DNA of 13,291 nucleotides from CAYJAP01 sp964368425 (lineage in GTDB: Bacteria; Bacillota; Clostridia; Christensenellales; UBA1242). The position numbers and the translations under genes were made by a program. Where the stretch lies: contig CAYJAP010000018.1 of the NCBI GenBank assembly GCA_964368425.1, positions 1 to 13,291 of the forward strand. Direction: 5' to 3'. Positions 7,551 to 13,291 of this stretch are shown here, piece after piece. Below the pieces are notes generated by a model. It ran no database searches, was not told the origin of the DNA, and was given only the letters and a program-made list of their open reading frames with translations. Positions within the stretch are counted from its first letter, which is position 1; each line of letters opens with the position of its first letter.

Positions 7551-7587
7551 TATATATGTCGCGCCATGTCGAATTTTGCTTGTACAT
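7551..7587 (-). promoter_or_regulatory. Candidate SigE promoter with adjoining SpoIIID-like box, upstream of sigK
   Basis: On the minus strand CAAAATT (7572-7578) and CATATATA (7551-7558) are separated by 13 bp and resemble SigE -35 and -10 elements. ATGTACAAGC (7578-7587), which fits the SpoIIID consensus WWRRACARNY at nine of ten positions, abuts the -35. In B. subtilis sigK is transcribed by SigE with SpoIIID as activator, so the arrangement fits. The predicted start near 7544 gives a 20-nt leader. These are short degenerate motifs. Confidence 0.4.
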
Positions 7588-7592
7588 AAAAA

Positions 7593-7620
7593 ATTATAAA
7601 TTTACTGCAGTACTATGCAA
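7593..7620 (-). promoter_or_regulatory. Alternative sigma-A-like promoter upstream of sigK with palindrome in the spacer
   Basis: TTGCAT (7615-7620) and TATAAT (7593-7598) on the minus strand are separated by 16 bp. The spacer carries the perfect palindrome TACTGCAGTA (7603-7612). The -35 overlaps the T-run of the trhP terminator. It may be a chance match in AT-rich DNA, since a vegetative promoter would be unexpected for sigK. Confidence 0.25.
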
Positions 7621-7648
7621 AAAAAAAGCACGCTATAAAGGCATGCTT
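7619..7648 (-). terminator. Rho-independent terminator of the trmR-trhP operon
   Basis: On the minus strand AAGCATGC pairs with GCGTGCTT (8 bp, one G-T pair) around a 7-nt loop, followed by nine T residues (7619-7627). It starts 5 nt after the trhP stop and separates the operon from sigK. Confidence 0.9.
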
Positions 7649-7653
7649 CTTTG

Positions 7654-8853
7654 TTATATCTTTTTTCTTAAAATGTCTCCCGCTTTCAACTTCGCCTTAG
7701 TTTTTAAACGTATTTTCTGCTGAACATGGTTGGCTTCTATTATTTTCTCACCTTGCTCATTACACATTTCTTTCACTACAATCTCTTTGTTAAACATGTT
7801 CGTTGGAGATAAAATTTCCAGTACATCTCCCACCACAAACTTATTTCTTTGTTCAATCAGCACACTACCGTTCTGAGCATCTTCCAGCACATATGCCATG
7901 AACTCATGTGTTTGGATTGGCGTACTTGTTTCTGTATGCTCGCTATCTTTTGAACCGAAGTAGAACGCCGTGGTGAACCGTCTATGACTGGTTTTTCCCA
8001 ACTCCAAATACAACTCCTTAGGAGCTTTCTTTCTTGCTAATATGCTGTCCAACATTCTTCTATACGCATTGACTACCGTGCCTACATAGTATACGCTTTT
8101 CATACGGCCTTCTATCTTAAAACTTGTTACTCCAGCATCAATAAGCTCTTGTAAATGAGGTAGCATATTCAAGTCTTTACTGTTTAATATATATGTCCCA
8201 CGAGAATCTTCTTGTATCTCGTATTTGTCTTCTTCTCGGCTTTTTTCAGAGATTGCATAGTTCCATCTACAAGCTTGAACACACCCTCCTCGGTTACCGT
8301 CTCTACCAGTCATGAAGTTGGATAGAAGGCATCTGCCTGAATAGGAAATACACATTGCACCATGAACGAAGGCTTCCAACTCCACATGTTTAGGGAGAAA
8401 ATCTCGAATCTCTCGAATTTCTCCGATAGATAACTCACGGGCTAGAACTATACGGGTTACACCTAAATCAGCGAAGAACTTAGCGGTGTATTTGTTTGTT
8501 ATATTAGCTTGTGTGCTGACATGCACGTTTAATTTTGTGTTGTCTCTTGCCAACTTAATTATACCGATATCCGCTACAATTATGCCGTCTACTTTTATCT
8601 TCTCCAGATATTTTAAATAGTCTAGTAGCCCGTTAAAGTCTGGATTGTGTGCAATAATATTGACGGTTACATATACTTTCTTTTTAAGAGAATGGGCGTA
8701 TTTAACCGCTTCTTTCAGCTCATCTAAGGAGAAGTTGTCTGAAAAAGCACGCAAGCCAAAACTTTTACCTGCCAAGTAACATGCATCGGCACCGTAATAA
8801 AAAGCTGTTTTTAATTTGTCAAAATTCCCCGCTGGGGCTAAAATCTCAATCAT
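7654..8853 (-). CDS. trhP: U32-family tRNA hydroxylation protein TrhP (prephenate-dependent ho5U34 synthesis)
   Basis: TrhP proteins make 5-hydroxyuridine at wobble position 34 of certain tRNAs; older annotations call them U32 peptidases or collagenase-like proteases. The 399-residue protein opens with EILAPAGN (3-10), contains the U32 signature EAFVHGAMCISYSGRC (160-175), then NRGGCVQACR (187-196). Cysteines 168, 175, 191 and 195 are the expected iron-sulphur ligands. SFKIEGRMK (245-252) and the following helix complete the catalytic domain, and the C-terminal 100 or so residues form the small beta domain of the longer subtype (B. subtilis TrhP2/YrrO). A second short paralogue like B. subtilis TrhP1/YrrN is not in the window. 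The ATG at 8853 follows AGAGG, which overlaps the trmR stop codon, 11 bp downstream of trmR, so the two are co-transcribed and probably translationally coupled. Confidence 0.92.
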   Translation of the reverse strand: MIEILAPAGNFDKLKTAFYYGADACYLAGKSFGLRAFSDNFSLDELKEAVKYAHSLKKKVYVTVNIIAHNPDFNGLLDYLKYLEKIKVDGIIVADIGIIKLARDNTKLNVHVSTQANITNKYTAKFFADLGVTRIVLARELSIGEIREIRDFLPKHVELEAFVHGAMCISYSGRCLLSNFMTGRDGNRGGCVQACRWNYAISEKSREEDKYEIQEDSRGTYILNSKDLNMLPHLQELIDAGVTSFKIEGRMKSVYYVGTVVNAYRRMLDSILARKKAPKELYLELGKTSHRRFTTAFYFGSKDSEHTETSTPIQTHEFMAYVLEDAQNGSVLIEQRNKFVVGDVLEILSPTNMFNKEIVVKEMCNEQGEKIIEANHVQQKIRLKTKAKLKAGDILRKKI

Positions 8854-8864
8854 TTTTTTCCTCT

Positions 8865-9452
8865 TTATAGTACCTTTTTTGAAATAGCTATTCCGTCCTC
8901 TATTTCAAATACTTTGGTTTTGAAAGGTGGTTGATTCACCGCCTCTAAATATTTACGTAAATTGACTGTCGCTGTTCTGTGTTTGTGTGGAACAACCTCG
9001 TCATCGTCCAGTGCAACAAGTCCCATAAACAGTACGTTATCGGCGAATATCGTGCCGCCATCGTTCAACAAACGCATAAGATCAGGAAGGTATTTAATGT
9101 ACTGTCCTTTTGGACCATCTAAGAAAATAAAATCGAATTTTTCTTCCAGCGTTGGTAGCACTAAAGCAGCATCCCCTAAGATCGTGGTTACTCTGTTTCC
9201 AAACCCAAACCTATCGAAATTATACTGTGCTCTGGTGATTCTTAACTGGTCAATGTCGAGAGTCGTCAATGTAGCTTTAGGTAAGGTTTTTAATATTATA
9301 CAACCCGAGTACCCTACTCCCGTGCCTATTTCAAGCACCTTAGAAGGTCGATTTTTCTTTAGTGTTTTGATAAACAATTTCTTTGTTTTAGGACGTACGA
9401 TTGGTACATACTCCTCACCTATACTTTCCTTTATCTTTTTTAAAATTCTCAT
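8865..9452 (-). CDS. trmR: tRNA 5-hydroxyuridine methyltransferase TrmR (class I SAM O-methyltransferase)
   Basis: TrmR (YrrM in B. subtilis) methylates 5-hydroxyuridine 34, made by TrhP, to 5-methoxyuridine, which broadens wobble decoding. The 195-residue protein carries the SAM-binding motif VLEIGTGVGYSG (39-50), the acidic end of strand 2 TTLDID (63-68), FIFLDGPKGQY (108-118) with D112, and ADNVLFMG (137-144), whose D138-N139 pair lies at the metal site of this methyltransferase family. The start is the ATG at 9450-9452, six nt after GGGAG. A GTG two codons upstream (9458) overlaps that ribosome binding site and is rejected. The gene has its own promoter just downstream of rnj and is followed directly by trhP. 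This adjacency is what turns a generic O-methyltransferase call into TrmR. Confidence 0.92.
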   Translation of the reverse strand: MRILKKIKESIGEEYVPIVRPKTKKLFIKTLKKNRPSKVLEIGTGVGYSGCIILKTLPKATLTTLDIDQLRITRAQYNFDRFGFGNRVTTILGDAALVLPTLEEKFDFIFLDGPKGQYIKYLPDLMRLLNDGGTIFADNVLFMGLVALDDDEVVPHKHRTATVNLRKYLEAVNQPPFKTKVFEIEDGIAISKKVL

Positions 9453-9471
9453 ATCCACTCCCTAATATAAT

Positions 9472-9496
9472 AAAAGGTAGATATTATCTACCTTTT
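9472..9496 (-). terminator. Hairpin between rnj and trmR, probable rnj terminator
   Basis: AAAAGGTAGAT and ATCTACCTTTT (9472-9482 with 9486-9496) form an 11-bp stem with a 3-nt loop. On the minus strand it is followed by an interrupted T-rich stretch, so termination may be partial. The predicted trmR transcription start lies inside its 5' arm, so the trmR message may begin with most of this hairpin. Confidence 0.6.
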
Positions 9497-9497
9497 G

Positions 9498-9527
9498 ATT
9501 ATAGCACTCCACCTTGTAATATGGCAA
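9498..9527 (-). promoter_or_regulatory. Sigma-A promoter of the trmR-trhP operon
   Basis: TTGCCA (9522-9527) and TATAAT (9498-9503) on the minus strand are separated by 18 bp. The promoter sits in the 88-bp gap after the rnj stop and immediately before the hairpin at 9472-9496. The predicted start is near 9491-9493. Confidence 0.7.
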
Positions 9528-9540
9528 CAGTTTGTTTAAA

Positions 9541-11208
9541 TTATACTGTCTCAACTATTACTGGCATAACTAACGGCCTGCTTTTGTACTTTTTAAAGAA
9601 GAAGTTTGATACACTTTTCTTTAGGTTCATTCGTACTAAATTCCAATCCTGCATTTTAAAGTTTATGTTTGTAATGCCCGTTATGACATGACTTTTCACT
9701 TCATCTACCATTTCTCTTATTTTAGCCGAATCATGTAGAAAACCTCTAAATATAACGTTTGGCTCAGAACTGAACGTTCCTGTAGCTTTAGATATCGTCA
9801 GCGTTAAAATACATATTCCTTCTTTCGATAGCTGTGTTCTTTCTCTAATAACGTTACTGTCTATCTCTCCTATACCTGAACCGTCTACTAACATCGCTCC
9901 AGCTGTAACATTATCTACCACTTTTATAGTGTTCTTAGTAACCGCAATCTTGTTTCCTAAATCTGGTATAATAATATTTCTTTCCTGTATTCCTAACTCT
10001 TTTGCAATATTTGCATGAGCACGGAGCTGTCTATATTCCCCGTGACAAGGTATAAAGAACTTTGGCTTTAGGAGGCTGAGCATGAGCTTAAGCTCTTCCT
10101 GATATCCGTGTCCACTAACGTGCACTTCTGCTAGGCTTTCGTATATAACTGAAGCACCGAGCTTGAACAGTTGGTTTACTACTCTGTTGATTGCCTTTTC
10201 ATTTCCTGGAATTACAGAAGAAGATAATATAACTAGATCATTTTCTCCAATCTCAACTTTATTAAATTCACCACTTGCCATTCTTGTTAGCGCACTTGTT
10301 TCTTCTCCCTGAGAACCGGTAGTAATGATACACAGCTCATTATCTGGATATTTATCTATCATTTTAAGGTCGATTATATTTCCACGATTGTAAGTTAGTT
10401 CTCCAATCTTAGATGCGGTTTCAGCAACATTTATCATGCTTCTACCACTAAACGAAACTTTTCTACCGTACTTCTCACATATGTTTAGTATCTGCTGTAC
10501 TCTATGAATGTTAGAGGAGAAGGTCGCAACTAGAATACGTTTTGCTTTATTCTGTACAAATATTTCTTCTAACGCCAGTCCAACACGTCGCTCACTCATA
10601 CTGAAGCCCTTTCTCTCTGCGTTGGTACTATCTGAAGTCATCAGCAGCACGTTCTTTTTGCTTATTTCTGCTAATCTTGATAGATTGATTCCTTCACCGT
10701 CAATAGGTGTTAAATCTATCTTAAAGTCTCCCGTGTGGAAGTAAGTTCCAACAGGTGTTGTAATAGCTAAAGCTAGTGCTCCGCTAATACTATGCGTAAC
10801 CTTTAAAAACTCAATGTTAAAGCTGCCTATCTTTAATACGCTTCCTGGTTTTACAGCATTCATTTTAACATTGTTTTTTCTACGTTCTCTCAATTTATTT
10901 TCAATCAAGGCTAGCGTTAAACGACTGCCGTAGATTGGTGCATTAACTCTCTCTAACACATACGGTAATGCACCGATGTGATCCTCGTGTCCGTGCGTTA
11001 TAATAAACCCTTTAATTTTGTTTTTGTTGTTTACTAAATAGGTATCGTCGGGTATAACGATGTCTATTCCTGGCATATCATCAGAAGGAAAAGTAAGCCC
11101 TGCGTCAATGACAAGTATTTCGTTGTCATACTCAAGAGCTAACATATTCTTTCCAACTTCGCCCACACCGCCCAAAAATGACAGTGTTAAACTTGGTTGT
11201 TTTTTCAT
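9541..11208 (-). CDS. rnj: Ribonuclease J (metallo-beta-lactamase / beta-CASP family)
   Basis: RNase J is the 5'-to-3' exoribonuclease and endonuclease that drives mRNA decay and rRNA/tRNA maturation in Firmicutes. The 555-residue protein equals the B. subtilis J1/J2 length. Metal ligands are complete: HGHEDH at 72-77, H139 in VTHS, D161 in HTGDFK, and H389 in PCHGEYR. The beta-CASP domain shows SDSTNAE (192-198), SFSGRSM (252-258), TTGSQGE (296-302) and HVSGHG (363-368), and is followed by the C-terminal dimerisation domain. Intact ligands suggest a catalytically active J1-type enzyme. A TTG 42 nt upstream (11250) is rejected, because the ATG at 11206-11208 follows an excellent AAGGAG and matches the family N-terminus. 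The gene has its own promoter and a leader of about 140 nt. It is separate from the membrane-protein pair upstream. Confidence 0.96.
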   Translation of the reverse strand: MKKQPSLTLSFLGGVGEVGKNMLALEYDNEILVIDAGLTFPSDDMPGIDIVIPDDTYLVNNKNKIKGFIITHGHEDHIGALPYVLERVNAPIYGSRLTLALIENKLRERRKNNVKMNAVKPGSVLKIGSFNIEFLKVTHSISGALALAITTPVGTYFHTGDFKIDLTPIDGEGINLSRLAEISKKNVLLMTSDSTNAERKGFSMSERRVGLALEEIFVQNKAKRILVATFSSNIHRVQQILNICEKYGRKVSFSGRSMINVAETASKIGELTYNRGNIIDLKMIDKYPDNELCIITTGSQGEETSALTRMASGEFNKVEIGENDLVILSSSVIPGNEKAINRVVNQLFKLGASVIYESLAEVHVSGHGYQEELKLMLSLLKPKFFIPCHGEYRQLRAHANIAKELGIQERNIIIPDLGNKIAVTKNTIKVVDNVTAGAMLVDGSGIGEIDSNVIRERTQLSKEGICILTLTISKATGTFSSEPNVIFRGFLHDSAKIREMVDEVKSHVITGITNINFKMQDWNLVRMNLKKSVSNFFFKKYKSRPLVMPVIVETV

Positions 11209-11214
11209 TTTAGT

Positions 11215-11220
11215 CTCCTT
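11215..11220 (-). promoter_or_regulatory. Ribosome binding site that fixes the rnj start
   Basis: AAGGAG on the minus strand lies 6 nt from the ATG at 11206-11208. The upstream TTG at 11250 has no comparable site, so the shorter protein is the real one. Confidence 0.85.
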
Positions 11221-11281
11221 ATTTTGTTTATTTAAAGTGCATACACACAAAAAATTCTCTTAGATATTAACTAAAGTAAGT

Positions 11282-11301
11282 AAAACTATCTTAATAGTTT
11301 T
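11282..11301 (-). promoter_or_regulatory. Stem-loop in the rnj leader
   Basis: AAAACTAT and ATAGTTTT (11282-11289 with 11294-11301) form an 8-bp A/T-rich stem with a 4-nt loop, about midway between the predicted rnj transcription start (near 11347) and the start codon. It does not match a riboswitch I know. Read on the + strand it looks like a terminator with a T-run, but no + strand gene lies upstream of it. Confidence 0.4.
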
Positions 11302-11353
11302 TTTATTTAATTAATACAAACCACATTACGTGATGGTATCTTTATCTTTAGTA

Positions 11354-11382
11354 ATTATAATACATAAAAGGAAAAGATGCAA
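11354..11382 (-). promoter_or_regulatory. Sigma-A promoter of rnj
   Basis: TTGCAT (11377-11382) and TATAAT (11354-11359) on the minus strand are separated by 17 bp. It lies downstream of the membrane-protein pair, so rnj can be expressed alone. The resulting leader is about 140 nt, longer than the other leaders predicted here. Confidence 0.75.
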
Positions 11383-11433
11383 GTTATTTTAAAACAAACC
11401 TAGACATTCAACAAAAAAAGCTAAAAAGTATCA

Positions 11434-12384
11434 TTACAATATATATTTTATTTTCTTTATGTTATCTGTTGCTTCCATCTTTATAGGTTCAAAAACCGTC
11501 TTTGTATCTGTATAAAATCGCATTCCTTTAGAAGAATAGAACGCCACCATGTTAAACACCATCAAGAACACCACGCTCGCAGGTACTGTCACAATTATAG
11601 CCACTCCGAAAGTGAACACTCCAACGAACACATTTAAGAACACCACGCTGATAAACACCGCTATATTCCCACCTAGTATGTTAAGAAACCTTCTGGACAT
11701 AATCGCAAAACCGTTCGTGAAAGAACGATATACACTGTAGTCAGACACAAATAGATTTGGCATCCATGAAGAGAATATTGCGTTCTTTAGAGCTGAAAGG
11801 ATGATATATACTAAGATAATAATAAACGGCGAGAATATTCCTACTAGTCCACCGTAGAAGACCAGTCCGAAGGTATAGAAAAGGGTAACAGCAATACCTA
11901 CATTAACGGGGAAAACTATAGTTAATTTAGCCAGTTGTAGTTTGACAGATTTCTTTATATTAGAAACAAAGCTGTTGCTAAATCCCTGCCTGATGTTGTT
12001 ACTCATAGCGTTGTATAGCACTCCGCCACAAGCCACTTCGCACAGTCCGTACATAAAACTACCAAATACAAAAAGTATTATGAAAAACATTATGATATAA
12101 ATTAACAGCGAGTCCATGTGAGTAGCTATAACTTCCATAAACGCCGATAACCATTCTCTGGTGTTAAGTAATAAATCACTGAAGTTTAGGTTAGAATAGA
12201 AGTTTTTAATTAAGTCGGTTAGTTGTATCCATATCCCCTCTTTGCCTAAAACGTTAATGATAGGTAACGCACACACTATCGTTAATCCTCCGACTATCAA
12301 TGTGCACAAAATAAAATACAATAAAATCTTCCAGATTAAACTTGCATTTGAAAACAATACTTTAAATGAATTTTTGTACATCAT
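11434..12384 (-). CDS. Multi-pass membrane protein of unknown function (second gene of a pair)
   Basis: I do not recognise a characterised family. The 316-residue product has about six or seven hydrophobic segments: near residues 17-44, 92-122, two between 152 and 200, and two between 235 and 290. A polar loop (about 50-85) and a charged C-terminal tail (about 295-316) flank them. No transporter, protease or nuclease motif is visible. The segment around MPNLFVSDYSVYRSF resembles, in spacing and context, a segment of the upstream protein (VPEAISTGYGVKNSI), so the two may be distant paralogues acting together. The gene begins with tandem ATG codons after AGTAGGT, a weak ribosome binding site that contains the TAG stop of the upstream gene. 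The 10-bp spacing suggests translational coupling. Only a T-rich tract without a clear hairpin follows its stop. Confidence 0.8.
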   Translation of the reverse strand: MMYKNSFKVLFSNASLIWKILLYFILCTLIVGGLTIVCALPIINVLGKEGIWIQLTDLIKNFYSNLNFSDLLLNTREWLSAFMEVIATHMDSLLIYIIMFFIILFVFGSFMYGLCEVACGGVLYNAMSNNIRQGFSNSFVSNIKKSVKLQLAKLTIVFPVNVGIAVTLFYTFGLVFYGGLVGIFSPFIIILVYIILSALKNAIFSSWMPNLFVSDYSVYRSFTNGFAIMSRRFLNILGGNIAVFISVVFLNVFVGVFTFGVAIIVTVPASVVFLMVFNMVAFYSSKGMRFYTDTKTVFEPIKMEATDNIKKIKYIL

Positions 12385-12394
12385 ATATTTTTAC

Positions 12395-13231
12395 CTACTT
12401 TGAATTAATTTGCCAGAAATATCTTTTGGATGGTAGCGCTTTTCCCTCTAGGTTACATAGTTTATAATACGTAAAATAGATGAAGACAGGGATATACATA
12501 AACATGAATATAAACGCTATAATGTTAGCCACGATCACTAAATTAAATAGCATTCCTAGGACAACTATTGGAGTGGTAATTAAGAATGGTAAGATCAGCC
12601 CTATAAACATTTTAACCCATCTTTTATTAGGCATATTATTGACGTTAAGTATAGAGTTTTTTACGCCATACCCTGTCGAGATAGCTTCTGGGACAGATAT
12701 CAGTATGAACAATTGGGTATATAAAAAGCCTAAGAAAGATATCGCAAAAATCACACATGTAACTATATAATTAGCTAGTGTTGGAACATTACCATTTCCC
12801 GATAAGATAAAGTGAAACAAGAACACTATTACTGATAGTGAAAATATATACAACAGATAACATAACATAAATATTAAACAGTATGCAACTACCGTTATTA
12901 TATTGTTATTTATATAAGATCCCATCTCTCTAAAGTTATCCTTACCACTCTTAAAATGATATTCTGTGTTCCCTAAAATTATTGACATAAATACCACGAG
13001 AATTATAAAAGCAAATATTGATAACCCAAAATTTGCCCAAGAAGCATTGAACATCTCAGATAACAGATGTCCGTAGTTGTTGATTGGTGTAGAGTAATAG
13101 TTCACTGTAAATCGTAATAAAAGAAAGGGTTGGAGTAAAGCACCGATGTAACATGCAGGCAAAAAAGCTAACATTGTCAGCGCTAGTATATTGTTGTACA
13201 GATATTTAAACGTGTTTCCTATTGTTCTCAC
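12395..13231 (-). CDS. Multi-pass membrane protein of unknown function (first gene of a pair)
   Basis: The 278-residue product has six or seven hydrophobic segments, at roughly 13-33, 66-86, one or two in 110-140, 153-178, 208-230 and 232-255, and a charged C-terminus. No catalytic or transport motif is visible and the family is unknown to me. The frame stays open to the window edge with an ATG at 13291, but the real start is most likely the GTG at 13229-13231: a perfect AAGGAG lies 5 nt upstream and a strong promoter sits inside the would-be extension. On that reading the gene is complete and is the first gene of its transcript. It is followed after 10 bp by a second membrane protein of similar layout, and the two probably form one operon and perhaps one membrane complex. 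Confidence 0.8.
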   Translation of the reverse strand: MRTIGNTFKYLYNNILALTMLAFLPACYIGALLQPFLLLRFTVNYYSTPINNYGHLLSEMFNASWANFGLSIFAFIILVVFMSIILGNTEYHFKSGKDNFREMGSYINNNIITVVAYCLIFMLCYLLYIFSLSVIVFLFHFILSGNGNVPTLANYIVTCVIFAISFLGFLYTQLFILISVPEAISTGYGVKNSILNVNNMPNKRWVKMFIGLILPFLITTPIVVLGMLFNLVIVANIIAFIFMFMYIPVFIYFTYYKLCNLEGKALPSKRYFWQINSK

Positions 13232-13236
13232 AACAT

Positions 13237-13242
13237 CTCCTT
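13237..13242 (-). promoter_or_regulatory. Ribosome binding site that fixes the GTG start at 13231
   Basis: AAGGAG on the minus strand is placed 5 nt from the GTG at 13229-13231. An ATG that overlaps the site (13234-13236) is out of frame, and the ATG at the window edge has no visible upstream context. Confidence 0.75.
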
Positions 13243-13252
13243 GTACTTTTAT

Positions 13253-13281
13253 AGTATACCCGATTAACACAATAAAGGCAA
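13253..13281 (-). promoter_or_regulatory. Sigma-A promoter of the membrane-protein pair
   Basis: TTGCCT (13276-13281) and TATACT (13253-13258) on the minus strand are separated by 17 bp. Transcription would begin near 13246, about 15 nt before the GTG start, leaving room for the AAGGAG site. Confidence 0.7.
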
Positions 13282-13291
13282 TTTGTTTCAT

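Noticed and set aside
7525..7587. 21-residue N-terminal extension of SigK
   Set aside because: It has no ribosome binding site, would lie over the promoter signals, and would put polar residues before the hydrophobic pro-sequence.
7654..8853. Annotation of the U32 protein as a secreted collagenase or virulence protease
   Set aside because: It has no signal peptide, keeps the iron-sulphur cysteines and is coupled to trmR, which fits tRNA hydroxylation.
8962..9465. 167-residue open frame on the + strand across trmR
   Set aside because: It lies antisense to a well-identified methyltransferase, has no ribosome binding site or recognisable domain, and is explained by the codon composition of trmR.
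11282..11305. Hairpin with T-run on the + strand as a terminator
   Set aside because: No + strand gene lies upstream of it; it fits better as a stem in the leftward rnj leader.
12395..13291. Right-edge gene treated as truncated or as starting at the edge ATG (13291)
   Set aside because: A promoter (13253-13281) and AAGGAG (13237-13242) inside that extension point to the GTG at 13231, so the gene is complete.
1..13291. CRISPR array, tRNA/rRNA genes, insertion sequence or prophage signals
   Set aside because: No repeated spaced units, tRNA cloverleaf, transposase, integrase or flanking inverted repeats were seen; the gene content is mostly core chromosomal.

Overview
The window reads as chromosome of a low-GC, endospore-forming Firmicute, most likely of class Clostridia. 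The pointers are an intact sigma-K gene (mother-cell sporulation), a type A RNase P RNA (Bacilli normally carry type B), a Firmicute-type HelD, RNase J, and a trmR-trhP tRNA-modification pair. The DNA is AT-rich with short intergenic gaps. Most genes have a readable Shine-Dalgarno sequence and a sigma-A-like promoter.

Layout: a single rightward gene at the left edge (56-781) encodes a glycerophosphodiester phosphodiesterase-fold protein that has lost its catalytic residues. It converges on a long leftward block across a shared bidirectional terminator (about 958-984). Read in its direction of transcription, right to left, the block holds: two multi-pass membrane proteins (13231-11434) behind their own promoter; RNase J (11208-9541) with its own promoter and a leader of about 140 nt; the trmR-trhP operon (9452-7654) for 5-methoxyuridine at the tRNA wobble position; sigK (7524-6829) behind candidate SigE/SpoIIID signals; the RNA-polymerase-recycling helicase helD (6755-4704); rnpB (4668-4334) with its own promoter and terminator; an orphan 604-residue protein with one N-terminal membrane segment (4273-2459); and rarA (2397-1111).

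Functionally this is mostly housekeeping RNA metabolism (RNase J, RNase P RNA, tRNA wobble modification, HelD) and replication-fork maintenance (RarA), plus a developmental regulator. There is no sign of an insertion sequence, prophage, CRISPR array, toxin-antitoxin pair or defence island.

I do not see a clear new multi-gene system. The points most worth a second look are the GDPD pseudoenzyme, the orphan protein that may be a GH94-like relic, an RNase P RNA that seems to lack the tRNA-CCA-binding GGU motif, the compact control region of sigK, and several start corrections. In particular, the gene at the right edge is complete and starts at an internal GTG.
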